Assembly: GCA_013146195.2 (NCBI GenBank)
Contig: CM028377.1
Location: 24,746,817 to 24,810,816 of the forward strand
Source of the DNA: Codonopsis lanceolata
Lineage: Eukaryota; Streptophyta; Magnoliopsida; Asterales; Campanulaceae
Length of the DNA: 64,000 nucleotides
Reading direction: 5' to 3'
This document shows, piece by piece, positions 10,043 to 22,422 of the stretch. The translations under genes were made by a program, and so were the position numbers. The stretch's first letter is position 1; every line of letters begins with the position of its first letter. The notes beneath the pieces were generated by a model that worked only from the letters and a program-made list of their open reading frames with translations, was not told the origin of the DNA and ran no database searches.

Positions 10043-11659
10043 CTCTAATTCGAAGCCTTTGCTTTAAACATGAGTGTCTGAATACTTGAGATCAGCCAAA
10101 ACTTATTTGGCGAAGATGGTTTGATTACTTAGCTTTGGAGTAGCAAAATTATTATACAAAGGAAAGTATAGAAGCTTTGGACGACCATGGACATGAATAA
10201 AGAACAGAAGGGGTGGCACAAACATGTATTGTTTTCTTATTACTTCCGTCCCGGTCAATCGAAAAAAAAAATCTTGTTTGAAGTTTCTTTCTTAGAACTT
10301 TACTTTCACAATTTTACAATTATTATTTTTAATATTTTAATTATGAGTACATACATAATTAATTATATATAAGCTTTAAAGTAAATTAAATGCTTGAAAT
10401 ATATTTGTTGCTCCCCTGTCTCAAAATTATTGTATATGATACATAATTAAAATAAAATAAAATAATAAAGATAAATGATAAATATATTATTTTAAAAAAA
10501 AAATTTAAACAAAATAAAATTTTGAGATGTAGGAAATATGAAAATATGACACTTAAAGAGTTAAATGGGCATGGTGGAATTATTATGTTTTACTATTCTA
10601 GTATTCTGTGCGGAAGTGGCACAGTACTCAACTACTCATGACAATCTATTTAGTGCTCATTTCTCATACACGGTAGTTGACTTGGAAAAGTATTTGTATT
10701 TGGGGAAGACTTGTGCATTAGAGTATCCGTATGGTTTTTTATTTCTTATTTATGGAAAAGAGTGATACCATGTGATCACTTAGGAAAGAGGTTTAGTCAA
10801 CTAGGAGAGAAGGAGAGTTTTTTCTTTTTAAATTGGAAGAAACAAAAAGAATCATTATATGAGTCATGTATGTGAGGGGGCAAAATGTAATATTTTTTAT
10901 TGGAATATGTTAAATTTAATATTTTTTGTATAAAAAAATTATATAACATGAAGATATATTCTTAAGTGGGTAAGAAGATAAAAATATATAGGTAGTAGTG
11001 GGACCCAGCTAAGAAATTGTATAGGAAGATTACACAATGTGGATGTTCTTATGAGCAAGAACATCAAACACCAAATCAAATACTCTACATGAGCTTTAAA
11101 GTAAACTATACATCAAACTAATATTAATTCAATCAAATGTGTTTTCTTAACTCGTACGTCAAGTCAACCCAGACGATAATTTTGGGACGGAGGGAATACA
11201 ATTCATTAAAAATCCAATAAAGTAGTTCATCTAATATCCATTTAATTTAAAAACCAAAAAATCTTGTAACAATGGCACAAAGTCCAACAATTTGCATGCT
11301 CCACTATCTTTATCTTCCAAATTTGTTTGAAATCCACATGAGACAAACCAAAGTTTCGATTGTTTCACGGAAAATAATTTCCTAAAATATTTTCCGCTAA
11401 AATAAATTTTGGAAAATGAAAAAAATTAATTTTCAGGTGTTTAGTAAACGTACAAAAAATGTTACGAAAGCAATTTATGAATAAATATAAAAAGTATATT
11501 ATATTATTAATGCTCATATTAAATATAAAATAGTGTTAAATTTTTAGTAATTTTCCAGATTCAATTGGTCGTAATTCTTTCTCCCAACATATTTCAAGTA
11601 CAACAATTCCACACAGGAATTAAACTTCCATATACGCAATCATTTTGGCCAATAAGTAG
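10043..11659. other. Intergenic DNA upstream of kinase-START gene
   Basis: AT-rich and without a supported gene. It must contain the minus-strand promoter of the kinase-START gene, for which I cannot define a TATA box with confidence. Fragments with Stowaway-like ends (CTCCCTCCGTCCCAAAA-type) occur near 10240, 10408-10540 and 11178-11200 but do not pair into a clean element. Confidence 0.45.
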
Positions 11660-12431
11660 TGTAAGGGCAAAATAGGTATGACCTATTTTGGTCTTGTTTT
11701 CTTATTTCTTAGTCCTAAAGTTTATGTGTATTTTTGGAAACAAAATATTTATTATACTTTGGTTTTATTGGTCCTAAAGTTTAGGAGTATTTTTGGAACA
11801 AAATCTTTGCATAAATCATTTCCTAAAAACCGTGTCCTAGAGTCCTTGTTTATTTGGTAATAGAATCTAGGAATTAAGGTAGTTTATTTAATTTCTAATT
11901 CTAGTACTTTACCTTGTTAGGAGTTTGTTTCTTTCTTAATGTGTAGGTCTCATTCATGGTATAAATAAGAGACATGAGCAGAGGCAGAAGACGTGTAGAC
12001 AGAGAGAGCATAGAGCATAGAAGAGTAGCATATTCAATTCATAGAGAGTTTTCAAAATTCCAGTTTGTTGCTGAAAGTGAATGCAGTTCCGGATGCAGCA
12101 ACTATAGAAGCTACATCTGGAACTACATTGAGTTGCTTGAACAGTTTGTATTCCTAGGGTTTCTAAGAAGTTGATTTTTTAATCTCATATTTTCTTTACC
12201 CTTTGGTTCTGTGGGTTTTGCTCTCCAAGACTTGTTGCCTTGTGAGAGTGTTTGATTTGGTGATTCCACATTCTTTTTGTAAAACAATTCATCTTATTTA
12301 GTGAAATCTTTTTGGCTATAAGGCTAGACTACAAGCATAGGCTTGTAGATTGTTTGGTAAACGTTTGTGCTTAAGCTACATTGGGAACTGCATTGATAAT
12401 TTTGTGAATCCTAGCTACTTTTATTCTTACA
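11660..12431 (+). repeat. 5' LTR of copia B
   Basis: It begins TGTAAGGGCAAAATAGG and ends CTTACA, and shares its first about 40 bases and several inner blocks (for example GCTCTCCAAGACTTGTTG) with the LTRs of element C. It is followed by ATTGATATTGGAGTC, a decayed form of the initiator-methionine primer-binding site TTGGTATCAGAGCC that is intact in element C. Confidence 0.85.
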
Positions 12432-12489
12432 ATTGATATTGGAGTCTTCTCTTGACGCCACTAAGAGTTGATTCTGGTTGTAGCCGTGA

Positions 12490-14290
12490 TGGATTCTCAA
12501 TATGAGAATGTTGTTCGTCCTCCAACTTTGACTAATGCAAATTATTCTATTTGGAAAGTGAAGATGCGTATCTTCATCAAATCAATTGATGAAAGAGCAT
12601 GACTTGCTGTTCTAAATGGTTGGACTCCTCCAAAAAACGACTAATAATGATGGTGCTATAAAGATCACTAAAGAAGCAGATTGATCTAATGACGATAGAA
12701 ACACTGCCTCTTTCAATTCAAAGGCTTTGTCTGCCATATACAAAGCCTTAGATGCCAACACTTTTAGGGTAATAGCTAATTATGAGTCCACTAAAGATGT
12801 ATGGAAGACCCTTCAAACCTTGTGTGAAGGACCTACCAGTGTTCATGCCTCTAAGTTAAGACTGCTTACCACTCAATTTGAAAACACAAGAATAAATGAA
12901 TCTGAGGATATCATGTCTTATTATGGTAGGCTCCTTGATATGTCTAACTCTACTCTTGCTTTGGGTGATCCTATCACCAATGATCGTCTTGTTAACAAGA
13001 TGATGCAGACTTTGCCTGAAAGGTTTAATTCAAAAATTTGTGCTATTAAGGCATGACATTGATAAAATGGGTTTTGACAGATTGGCTGGTATTCTTCAAA
13101 ATTTTGAACTAAACCTAAATGAACAAATCAAGCAAAGGGGCAAAGGTGCATCATCTTCTACTCCTCTTGTGAAAAACATTGCTTTACCATCTGTTGTTGA
13201 TGCCTCTTCCGATTTTCTTGCATTACAAAAGGAGATTGATAGTCTGATTTTGGAGAAGATTTCATGGCCCTTTTGGCCACTAAGTTTAAAAACATTTTGA
13301 AAACCAAGGGTCAAAACAGGAGATTGATGAGTCTGATTTTGGAAAAGATTCCATGACCCTTTTGACCACTAAGTTTAAAAACATTTTCAAAACCAAGGAT
13401 CAAAACAGAACTCCATCATCAAGCTCTAAAACCTCTTTTAAGCCGGATTCTGGTAAATTTACTCTTAAGGAAAATTCCTTTCAAACACCAGAAAAACCTT
13501 TTACCTTTTGCTTCAAAACCTTCTTATAGTGGAAAGAATATTGATTCCATTAAGTGTAGGGAGTGTCAAGGATTTGGTCACTATGCAAATCAATGTGCAA
13601 ACACCTTGAAAAGAAGGGTTTAAACTTTTCTGCAACCTTGAGTGATAGTGATGATGAAGATCCAGGAGATCTCATCACTCTTACTGCTGTATACAACTCT
13701 CAATCTGATTTTGCAGGTCCTTCAGCCGATGCACCTCTGAATGTAGCTTCTTCACAAACTACATCGGAAGCTACATTGGACAGAAGCTGGGATGATTTTT
13801 ACTATTTTAACTCCTCTGTCACTAAAGATGGTGGAGAATCAGAATCAGATCTGCTGGAAGCTTACAAAGAGTTGTACAAAGATTGGCAGAAGAGAGCTCA
13901 TCAAGTTACATTGCTTGGAAAGACAAATGATACACTAAAAAAGGTAAATGAAGATCAGAAGGAATGTATCACAAGGATGAAATGTTTGATGAGTAAGAAA
14001 GATGTGGAGATTGAAGACCTGGAAGAATAACTCATCAAAGCCAATGAAACCATGGCAAAATGGAATTCAAGCCAACACAAAATGGATGATATGTTGAAAT
14101 CTGGGAATAATGGTAAGTCTGGGCTTAGATTCCTGCCAAAGTCTTTTGTTAAAGGAGGTGAAGGTACTTCTACTAAACCAAAACAGCCCACACAAAATTT
14201 TCAAAATCCAAACTTCTTTGAAAAACCTAAAACAAGAAAGAGAAATTTTGTGTGCCACTACTGTCACAAGCCTGGACATATTTAACACTT
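12490..14290 (+). pseudogene. copia B gag
   Basis: Starts at an ATG in the context GCCGTGATGGATTCTC, the same as in element C. Fragments at 12727-13056, 13563-14030 and 14052-14285 carry a typical gag region (ALSAIYKALDANTFRVIANY-like), a long charged coiled-coil stretch, and the zinc knuckle CHYCHKPGH near 14260, with a stop just after the knuckle histidine. A segment near 13240-13400 is partly duplicated. Stops and frame changes every few hundred bases make this a dead copy. Confidence 0.82.
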
Positions 14291-14589
14291 TTGTTTCCTT
14301 AAAAAGGCTGTCTATAAGGAAGAGGTTAGGCAAGCTTACTTAGTTAGTAACCAAGTGCGACATCGAGATCGACAACGGATGCAAAGATTCATCGCAACAT
14401 CGATGCAACATCAGAAGCTACATCCTAAGAAACATTAGCCAAAAACCTTTAAAAAATGTGGGTTCCCAAAGGCAGTTAAAAGAATGCTAAATCCAAGTAC
14501 TGTGAGCCTTTTGATATATGTCTCGGTGCAAAGTGGTTTGATGATGAACAATGCAATGTAACCTTCATATCTTTAAAGTCACACATAGC

Positions 14590-16088
14590 TGGTTCCTGGT
14601 ACTTTGATAGTGGGTGTTCTAGACACATGACAGGTTCTATTGAGAACTTGAAGGATTATGTGAGTATCAATGGTGGGTCCGTGACATATGGAAGAGGAGC
14701 CAAAGGTAAGATAATTGGCAAGGGAACTTTAAATGTAGATGGACTTCCTAAGCTTACCAATGTCTACCATGTTGAAAGTCTTAAGACCAACCTCATAAGC
14801 ATCAGTCAGTTGTGTATGATGACTTTTAGGTGGGTTTGATAAGAATTCTTGTGAAGTTTTTGATCAAGCTAACAAGTGTCTTTTGACAGGTACTAGATCA
14901 TCTGACAACTGCTATATGTTCAATAATGCTCAAACCTGTCACAGTGCTAGTATTGATATCACGGATCTATGGCATCAAAAATTAGGGCACGTGAGTTTTC
15001 GTAAACTTTATGAGCTTGTGAAGCATGATGCAGTGAAATGATTGCCTAGTATGGATAAGAACTTCACAAAGGTATGTGGACCATGTCAAAAAGGTAAACA
15101 AACCAAGGCCTCTCATCTTCCCATATCTCAGTGTTCCACATCTAGATACCTTGAAATGATCCACACATATCTCATGGGTCCCCTTGAAGTAGAGAGTCTA
15201 GGGAAGAAAAAGTATACCTTTGCCTGTGTTGATGATTTCTTTAGATACACATGGGTCGTTTTCTTAAAAGAAAGATCTGAAACATTTGAGGCTTTTAAAA
15301 TATGGTACACCCGTGTTATGAACTAATATGATCTAAAGCTTACTAGAAATAGATCAGATCATGGCACGGAATATGAAAATTCCTCATTTTCCAGCGATTG
15401 TGCCTCAAATGGCATAACTCATGAATTCTTAGCTCCTAAAACTCCACAACAAAATGAGGTGGCATAAAGAAAGAATATGACACTTCAAGAAATGGCTAGG
15501 GTCATGTTGAGCTCCAAGAATTTGTCAAAAATATTTTGGGCAGAAGCCCTAAACACAACTTGTCATATAGGAAATAAGGTCTTCTTGAGACTAGGTAGCA
15601 CCATGACACTCTATGAAATTTTACTAGGGAAGAATCCTACATTGAAATATTTTCATGTTTTTGGGTGTGTGTGCTATTTGCTCAATGATAGAGATCATCT
15701 TTCAAAATTTGACTCAAAAAGTGACAAGTGTGTTTTCATGGGATACTCCACTAATAGTCGTGCTTATAGAGTATTTAATCTTATGACAAAAACTATCGAG
15801 TCTATGAATATTGTGTTTGATGATCTACCTAATCTTAGCCACAAAACAGTTAATGATGATGTTTCAGGTTTGCTAGAGTTTGGAGATCATGAGACACTTG
15901 CACAATCTTTAGATCCTGTAACTATAAACAGTGTACTTGCCCCAGAAAAATACGAGAATACGCAAGTTCGGGGAAATTCGATGAATGAGACTCGAGATGC
16001 GATTCACGATGTAGTTCGAATGTCGATTCGAGGATGTAGGCGCATCGAAGCTACATTGGTAAAACTTGCGATACATAAACAGATCTGA
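14590..16088 (+). pseudogene. copia B protease and integrase
   Basis: WYFDSGCSRHMTG near 14600 is the aspartic protease motif. HQKLGHVSFRKLYEL near 14970 and CGPCQKGKQ near 15078 form the integrase zinc site, followed by CVDDFFRYTWVVFLKE (first acidic residue) and LAPKTPQQNEVA before a stop. The C-terminal integrase region (ILLGKNPTLKYFHVFGCVCY; VFMGYSTNSRAYRVFN) is open at 15477-16088. Several in-frame stops interrupt it. Confidence 0.82.
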
Positions 16089-16151
16089 AACGATGAAACT
16101 TCGTGCCAGGCGACCGATCACATCCAAGACATTCCCAACCGCATTCAGAAA

Positions 16152-16995
16152 GTGCATCCATCTTCACAAGTCATATGTAATATGCATGATGGAATGTCAA
16201 CTATGAAGAAAGGTAAGGTGGACTACAAGAAATTGGCTTGTCTGTCTTTACTTGAGTGTGAAGAGTTTTATGCTTCATATTATGTGTCTACAATGAACCA
16301 AAAAAGGTGCATGAAGCCCTTAAAGATGAATGTTGGATCAATGCCATGCAAGATGAGCTTGATCAATTTGCTAAGAATGATGTTTGGTTCCTTGTACCTA
16401 GACCCACCTCTATGAATGTTATTGAAACTAAGTGGATTTTCAAAAACAAATCAAATGAGGTGGGAGAAATAATGATAAATAAAGAAAGACTTTTGGCTTA
16501 AGGGTACACACATGTTGAGGGGGTGGATTTTGATGAAACTTTTGTTCATGTTGCCCGTATTGAGTTCATACGTCTTCTTCTTGCCATTGCATGTTTTCTT
16601 AACATTACTCTTTAACAAATGGATGTGAAGAGTGCTTTTTTAAATGACATTCTAGAGGAAGAAGTTTTTGTTGAACAACCAAAGGGATTTGAGGACCCCC
16701 ATAAACTTAACCATGTTTTTAAATTGAAGAAGGCCTTGTATGGTCTCAAGCAAGCTCCTAGAGCTTGATATGGGAGACTTACAGACCATCTTTTGAAAAG
16801 TGGTTTTAAAAGGGGAGAAGTGGACAAAACACTCCTTATTCAAAGAAAAGACAAACACATTTTGATTGCACAAATTTATGTTGATGATATTGTGTTTGGA
16901 TCAACTTCTAAGTCCTTAGAAAAAGAATTTGTACATTGCATGACATCTTCCTTTGAAATGAGCATGGTAGGAGAATTAACATTTTTTATAGGGAT
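16152..16995 (+). pseudogene. copia B reverse transcriptase, truncated by insertion of C
   Basis: Motifs in order over several frames: ALKDECWINAMQDEL, ETKWIFKNKSNE, a stop, QMDVKSAFLNDIL (catalytic aspartate), KALYGLKQAPRA, a stop, and QIYVDDIVFGST (polymerase box) near 16880. The frame runs to VGELTFFIGI and is then broken at 16996 by the LTR of element C. Confidence 0.85.
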
Positions 16996-17908
16996 TGTAA
17001 GGGCAAAATAGGCATGACCTATTTTGGTCTTGTTTCACCTTTCTTGGTCAAAATAGGATTTTTGATAAGTTTGTGTTAATTTAGGACTTAGTATATTTTA
17101 TTGGATTTAGTTTAGTTATTTTTGGTAGCATAATCTTTTTGTAGATTTCAAGTGCACATATTTGGTAACAAAATCTTAGCATAAATCCTAGTCTAACTAT
17201 GATTCTTGACTACTTTCATATTTGGTAATCAAATCCCATCCTAGTCTAACCATGATTCTTGACAACTTTCATATTTGGTAACAAAATCTCGTTAGTTTGG
17301 TAAGTTGTTGATTTTTTCCTTAAATACTAATCCTTTTCCTTGTTGGAGATGGATTCCTTCTTTGTGTAGGTTTCCTCAAGCATTATAAATAGAAGACAAA
17401 GGGAACGGCTGTGGTGTACAGACATAGAATTCTGAGAGAGCAAATCACAAAGAGTGCAGCAAATTCAGATTTCCAGAATTCAGAATTCCAGCCGTGCTGC
17501 AGATTTCAAATGTGCTTCCGGATGTTGCAACATTGGGCGTTTATGATGTTTTGACTTCCTAGCTGATTTTAGGAAGCTATTTGTTTCTTCCCACGTTTTC
17601 TATACCTATTTTTATGTGGGTGTTTTGCTCTCCAAGACTTGTTGTCTTGTGAGAGAGTTTTGTTTTGTGATATCACATAGTTTTTTGTAAAACGATTCAT
17701 CCTTTTTAGTGAAATCTTTTTGGCCATGAGGCTAGATCTACAAGTATAAGCTTGTAGATTGTTTGGTAAATTTTTGTGATTAATTTCGTGCTTTAGTATT
17801 AAGTCTTCCGCTGTTTTTGATTATTTTTCTGTCTATTGTGACTTCCATTGTAGCTTTTTAACAAGCTACATTAAATCTTTGAGAATCCTAGCTACTCGCG
17901 TTCTTTCA
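16996..17908 (+). repeat. 5' LTR of copia C
   Basis: 913 bp from TGTAAGGGC to TTTCA. A TATA-like TATAAATAG lies near 17383. The primer-binding site TGGTATCAGAGC follows at 17911-17922. Confidence 0.9.
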
Positions 17909-17910
17909 TT

Positions 17911-17922
17911 TGGTATCAGAGC
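17911..17922 (+). other. Primer-binding site, initiator methionine tRNA type
   Basis: TGGTATCAGAGC lies two bases after the 5' LTR end; it is the usual complement of the 3' end of plant initiator tRNA-Met used by copia elements to prime minus-strand DNA. Confidence 0.85.
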
Positions 17923-17944
17923 CATCTCTTGACATCACTAAGAG

Positions 17945-18805
17945 TTGATTCTAGTAGTAGCCGTGATGGATTCCCAATCAGAATCAGAACTGATGGATGC
18001 ATATAAGGAGTTGTACAATGATTGGGAAAAGAGAGTTTGTCAAGTTAAGTTATTTAAAAAGGCAAATGAAATACTCAAGAAAGTGAATGAAGATCAAAAG
18101 GAGAACATTGCTAGACTGGAATGTTTGCTTAGCAAGAAAGATGTAGAGCTTGAAGAACTGAAAGAAGAACTGCTCAAAGCTAAGGAGACCGTGGAAAAAT
18201 GGAATTCAAGCCAACACAAAATGGATGATATGCTGAATTCTGGTAAGTCAGGTATTGGTTTTGTACCAAAAATATTTGTGAGAGAAGGAGAAAGCACATC
18301 TGAACCTAAACAAACTTCTCAGAATTTTCAAAACTCAAATGTCTTTGAAAAGCCAAAATCAAGAAAGAAAAACTTTGTTTGTCACTTTTGCCATAAGCCT
18401 GGACATATACAACCTTTTTGTTTTCTGAAAAAGGCTATATATGAGGATGAAGTAAGGCAATCTTTCTTGGTAAAAAATCAGATGCAACATCGAATGGAAT
18501 AGCCAATGCAACAGCCAATGCAGCAACATTGGAAGTCACATTGGAAGTCTCATTCGAAGTCGCATCAGAAATCTCATCCTCAGAAAAATCAAACTAAAGT
18601 TTTTAAACAGATGTGGGTTCCTAAGGGTAGTAATGACAAAGGCAAGTCCAAATACTGTGAACCCTTTGATATATGTCCTGGTGCTAAGCGGTTCTATGAA
18701 ACCATTGATGAATACCATGATGAATCTCCTCCAAAATCTTCAGAACCAGCTTCGAAACCGAATGCAGACATGATCGCAAGATATTCTGAAAGTTCACCAA
18801 TGTGA
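17945..18805 (+). pseudogene. copia C gag, partial
   Basis: Open frame 17945-18502 has a charged coiled-coil region of about 100 residues and the zinc knuckle CHFCHKPGHIQPFC. After a stop at 18500-18502 the frame continues at 18506-18805, where short repeats of KSH follow one another. Compared with B, the front of gag is deleted: the first codons MDSQ join directly to the late part of gag (SESELMDAYKELYNDW). Confidence 0.8.
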
Positions 18806-20500
18806 TTCACAATGTGTCACCCAATGTAGCAACATCGGCGGACATTGGGCGAAAACTGGCGCATTCGAGTCACGAAAGTCCCGAACCTTTCAAAGCATGT
18901 GTCCCAACATTCGTAAATTCAAATCCAATTTGAATGATTGCAGCCATGGCATATACACGAGGAGAAGAGGTAAGGTTGATTCTAAAAAATTAGCATGTTT
19001 ATCAAAATATTTTTTAAAGAAGCCTTAAATCTTTTATGGATGCTCCAAATGATCAAAGGTTATGGACTTCACATTGATGTGTTAGCCTTGTTTTTTGATA
19101 ACACCTATGCATACTTAGCACAAAAATCCAGTTCATTATTCTCTAACAAAACACATTAATTTAAGACACCACTTTTTAGAGACTTGGTTAAATATGGAAA
19201 TTGTTTGCATTGAACATGTTGGGACTGAAAATCATCTTGCTGATATATTTGCCAAGTGTCTTGTTTTTGAGAGATTTTTCAATCTTTGGAAATCTCTTGT
19301 GTTTTTGTGTGCCATATGATTTTACACTTGTTAATTATTTAAAAAAAATTTAGGCATGCTTGCATTTTGTCTTTAGAGGGCACTCTAGATCATTGACTCA
19401 CATGTTTGTGCCTATTGTGGTTGCTTGGGAATTTCATTCAATATCAGTTGTGATTTTTCTTATAATTCTCTCTCTCTCTCCCAGTTCTTGAGTATGTTTG
19501 AAGTCCACAAAGGAAAGAGCTACCTTTTGAAATTTTTGGGATGCAGCAATTTGTCAAAGTACTATGGAGCTTAGGCTCTCATGGGTTGATCTTGAGTAAA
19601 TTGACTCCCTTTAATTGAAAAAGTGTGAAAGCTACCTAACAGAAAAGAGCTACCTATGAACAAGATTGTGGCACCTTTCTTTTGGGACTATGAATCCTCG
19701 GATTTCCTGGGTTGATCAAAAGCAAAGTGGCTTCCCTTGGTAAATAGTGTGAAAGGTTCCAAGTGGTATGTTTTTATAACTTGAAATAAAGTAGAGCTAT
19801 ATTCCTAGGGAAATAAAGTACCTATGGATTTTTGTTGTGAAAAATTTATGATCTTGGGAGAGAAATCTGGTTGAGAATAACAAAAAAAAATGCAAAATTG
19901 ATAATAAAATCACAATTTTGGCGAATGCATCTCCCATTGCGGCTACATTAGGAACTACATCCTTTGATCTGGTCTTTATCACTTGTGTGTGATTGCATTT
20001 TTTATTTCTTTTGCCTAGCTTTTAGTTATCATGTTTTTAGGCATAAAATTTTAGGACATGCAATGTTGGCAATGATATTAACTTGGTGAAATTTTGTCCT
20101 AATATAAACTGTGCAAATCAATTTCTAAAAATCTCCATGTTGAAAAATATTTAGTGGTTGTCTAATTTTTGTGTGGAACTAAGGGGTTTTGAATTTGGAT
20201 ATGAGGTGATCAGTTTTTGCTAGGGGTGTGATCAAATCTTGGTGAACACTTCATTGTGTTTTTCAAAATCTTGGATTTCTGAGAGTTCCAAAAAGATTGT
20301 TTATCTCTCTTCCTTTTCCGGTCAAATAGGGGGAGAGAGATCAAGTGTTTCTTGTGATGGTGATGATTTCTGATTTGTGCTCCTTGCACAAATTCAGGGG
20401 GAGATGAGATTTTCTAACCAATGTAGGTTAGATGGTTTGACTGGTGTTGATAAACACTTGTCTTTTGATTTGACCAGAAAGGTTCAACAAAGGGAGAGAT

Positions 20501-21385
20501 TGTAAGGGCAAAATAGGCATGACCTATTTTGGTCTTGTTTCACCTTTCTTGGTCAAAATAGGATTTTTGATAAGTTTGTGTTAATTTAGGACTTAGTATA
20601 TTTTATTAGATTTAGTTTAGTTATTTTTGGTAGCATAATCTTTTTGTAGATTTCAAGTGCACATATTTGGTAACAAAATCTTAGCATAAATCCTAGTCTA
20701 ACTATGATTCTTGACTACTTTCATATTTGGTAATCAAATCCCATCCTAGTCTAACCATGATTCTTGACAACTTTCATATTTGGTAACAAAATCTCGTTAG
20801 TTTGGTAAGTTGTTGATTTTTTCCTTAAATACTAATCCTTTTCCTTGTTGGAGATGGATTCCTTCTTTGTGTAGGTTTCCTCAAGCATTATAAATAGAAG
20901 ACAAAGGGAACGGCTGTGGTGTACAGACATAGAATTCTGAGAGAAGCGAGATCACAAAGAGTGCAAAGCAAATTCGATTTCAGAATTCAAATTCCAGATG
21001 TCTGCAGATTTCAAATATAAGCTCCTGATGTTGCAACATTGGGCGTTTATGATGTTTTGACTTCCTAGCTGATTTTAGGAAGCTATTTGTTTCTTCCCAC
21101 GTTTTCTATACCTATTTTTATGTGGGTGTTTTGCTCTCCAAGACTTGTTGTCTTGTGAGAGAGTTTTGTTTTGTGATATCACATAGTTTTTTGTAAAACG
21201 ATTCATCCTTTTTAGTGAAATCTTTTTGGCCATGAGGCTAGATCTACAAGTATAAGCTTGTAGATTGTTTGGTAAATTTTTGTGATTAATTTCGTGCTTT
21301 AGTATTAAGTCTTCCGCGGTTTTTGATTATTTTTCTGTCTATTGTGACTTCCATTGTAGCTTTTTAACAAGCTACATTAAATCTT
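20501..21385 (+). repeat. 3' LTR of copia C, lacking its last about 28 bp
   Basis: Matches the 5' LTR from its first base to ACATTAAATCTT, where the 5' copy continues for about 28 bp more. Here it runs straight into the RNase H codons of element B, so a deletion removed the end of this LTR together with part of B. Confidence 0.88.
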
Positions 21386-21891
21386 CTGCTATAGGTTTGT
21401 GGTACACAAAACACACTAATACCAACCTTGTTGGTTTTAGTGATGCTGATTGGGCAGGTAGTGTTGATGATATGAGAAGTACATCTGGTGGAAGCTTTTA
21501 TTTGGATAATAACTTGATTTCTTGGTTTAGTAAAAAGCAAAATTGTGTTGCCCTCTCTACAGCTGAATCTGAATACATTGCTACTGGTAGTGGGTGCACA
21601 CAACTTTTATGGATGAATCAAATGATCAAGGATTATGACCTACACAGTAATGTGTTAACTATGTATTGTGACAACACCAGTGCAATAAGCATAGCAAAAT
21701 ATCATGTTCAACACTCTAGAACTAAACACATTGATATAAGACACCATTTTATTAGAGACTTGGTTGAACAAAGTATTATTTGCATTGAACATGTAGGGAC
21801 TGAAAATCAGCTGGCTGATATTTTCACTAAGAGTCTAGACTTTGAGAGATTTATCAATCTTAGGAAATCTCTTGGTATGTGTGCCATGTGA
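21386..21891 (+). pseudogene. copia B RNase H, 3' fragment
   Basis: A clean frame with GFSDADWAGS, STAESEYIATGSG and MYCDNTSAI supplying the RNase H acidic residues, then RTKHIDIRHHF and LADIFTKSLDFERF at the end, stop at 21889-21891. It is open throughout, in contrast with the rest of B. It is cut off from the RT part by element C and the associated deletion. Confidence 0.85.
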
Positions 21892-22422
21892 CCCTTCACT
21901 TGCTATATTTTTTTTAAATATAGGCATCCTGTATTAAGTATTTAAGGGGGCACACTAGATTCATCTCTCATGTTTGTGCCTTTTGTTGCCTGGGATTTGC
22001 ATTCAAAATCAATTGTGATTTCCTTGTCTTGATTCTCTACTTTCTCTCCCAAATTGTTTGTTTTGAAAGTTTAAAGTCCACAAAGGAAAGAGCTACCTTT
22101 AAAAATCAAGAGTTGTAGCACTTTACCTTGGTACTATGGAACTTAGGTTCTCATAGGTTGATCTTGAGAAAATTGGATACCCTTGAAAGAAAAAGTGTGA
22201 AAGCTACCTAACGGAAAAGAGCTACCCATGAACAAGGTTTGTGGCAATTTTCTTTTGGGACTATGAATCCTTGGATTTCATGGGTTGATCAAAAGCAAAA
22301 TGGTTTCCCTTGGTAAATAGTGTGAAAGGTTCCAAGTTGCATGTTGTGAATATGTTTGAAATAAAGTAGAGCTATTCTCCTAGGGAAATAAAGTACCTAT
22401 GGATTTTGTGGGAGATGAGTAA

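Larger units (their letters stand above)
16996..21385 (+). mobile_element. Ty1/copia element C, nested in B, internally deleted
   Basis: Two LTRs of the same family as B bracket only about 2.6 kb of internal sequence: intact primer-binding site, part of gag, then a jump to a degenerate C-terminal RNase H piece near 19030-19320 and the 3' untranslated region, ending in a polypurine tract (AAAGGGAGAGAT) at 20489-20500. Protease, integrase and RT are missing. The two LTRs are close to identical apart from one divergent block, so the insertion is much younger than B. Confidence 0.9.
11660..22400 (+). mobile_element. Decayed Ty1/copia element B, interrupted by element C
   Basis: A 5' LTR, a mutated primer-binding site and gag-pol in copia order, crowded with stops and frameshifts. 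The reverse transcriptase is cut at 16995 by element C; sequence resumes at about 21386 in the RNase H region, so roughly 150 codons between the two parts are missing. After the RNase H stop (21889-21891) there is about 500 bp of 3' untranslated sequence resembling that of element C, then the element ends without a 3' LTR near 22400. Confidence 0.87.
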
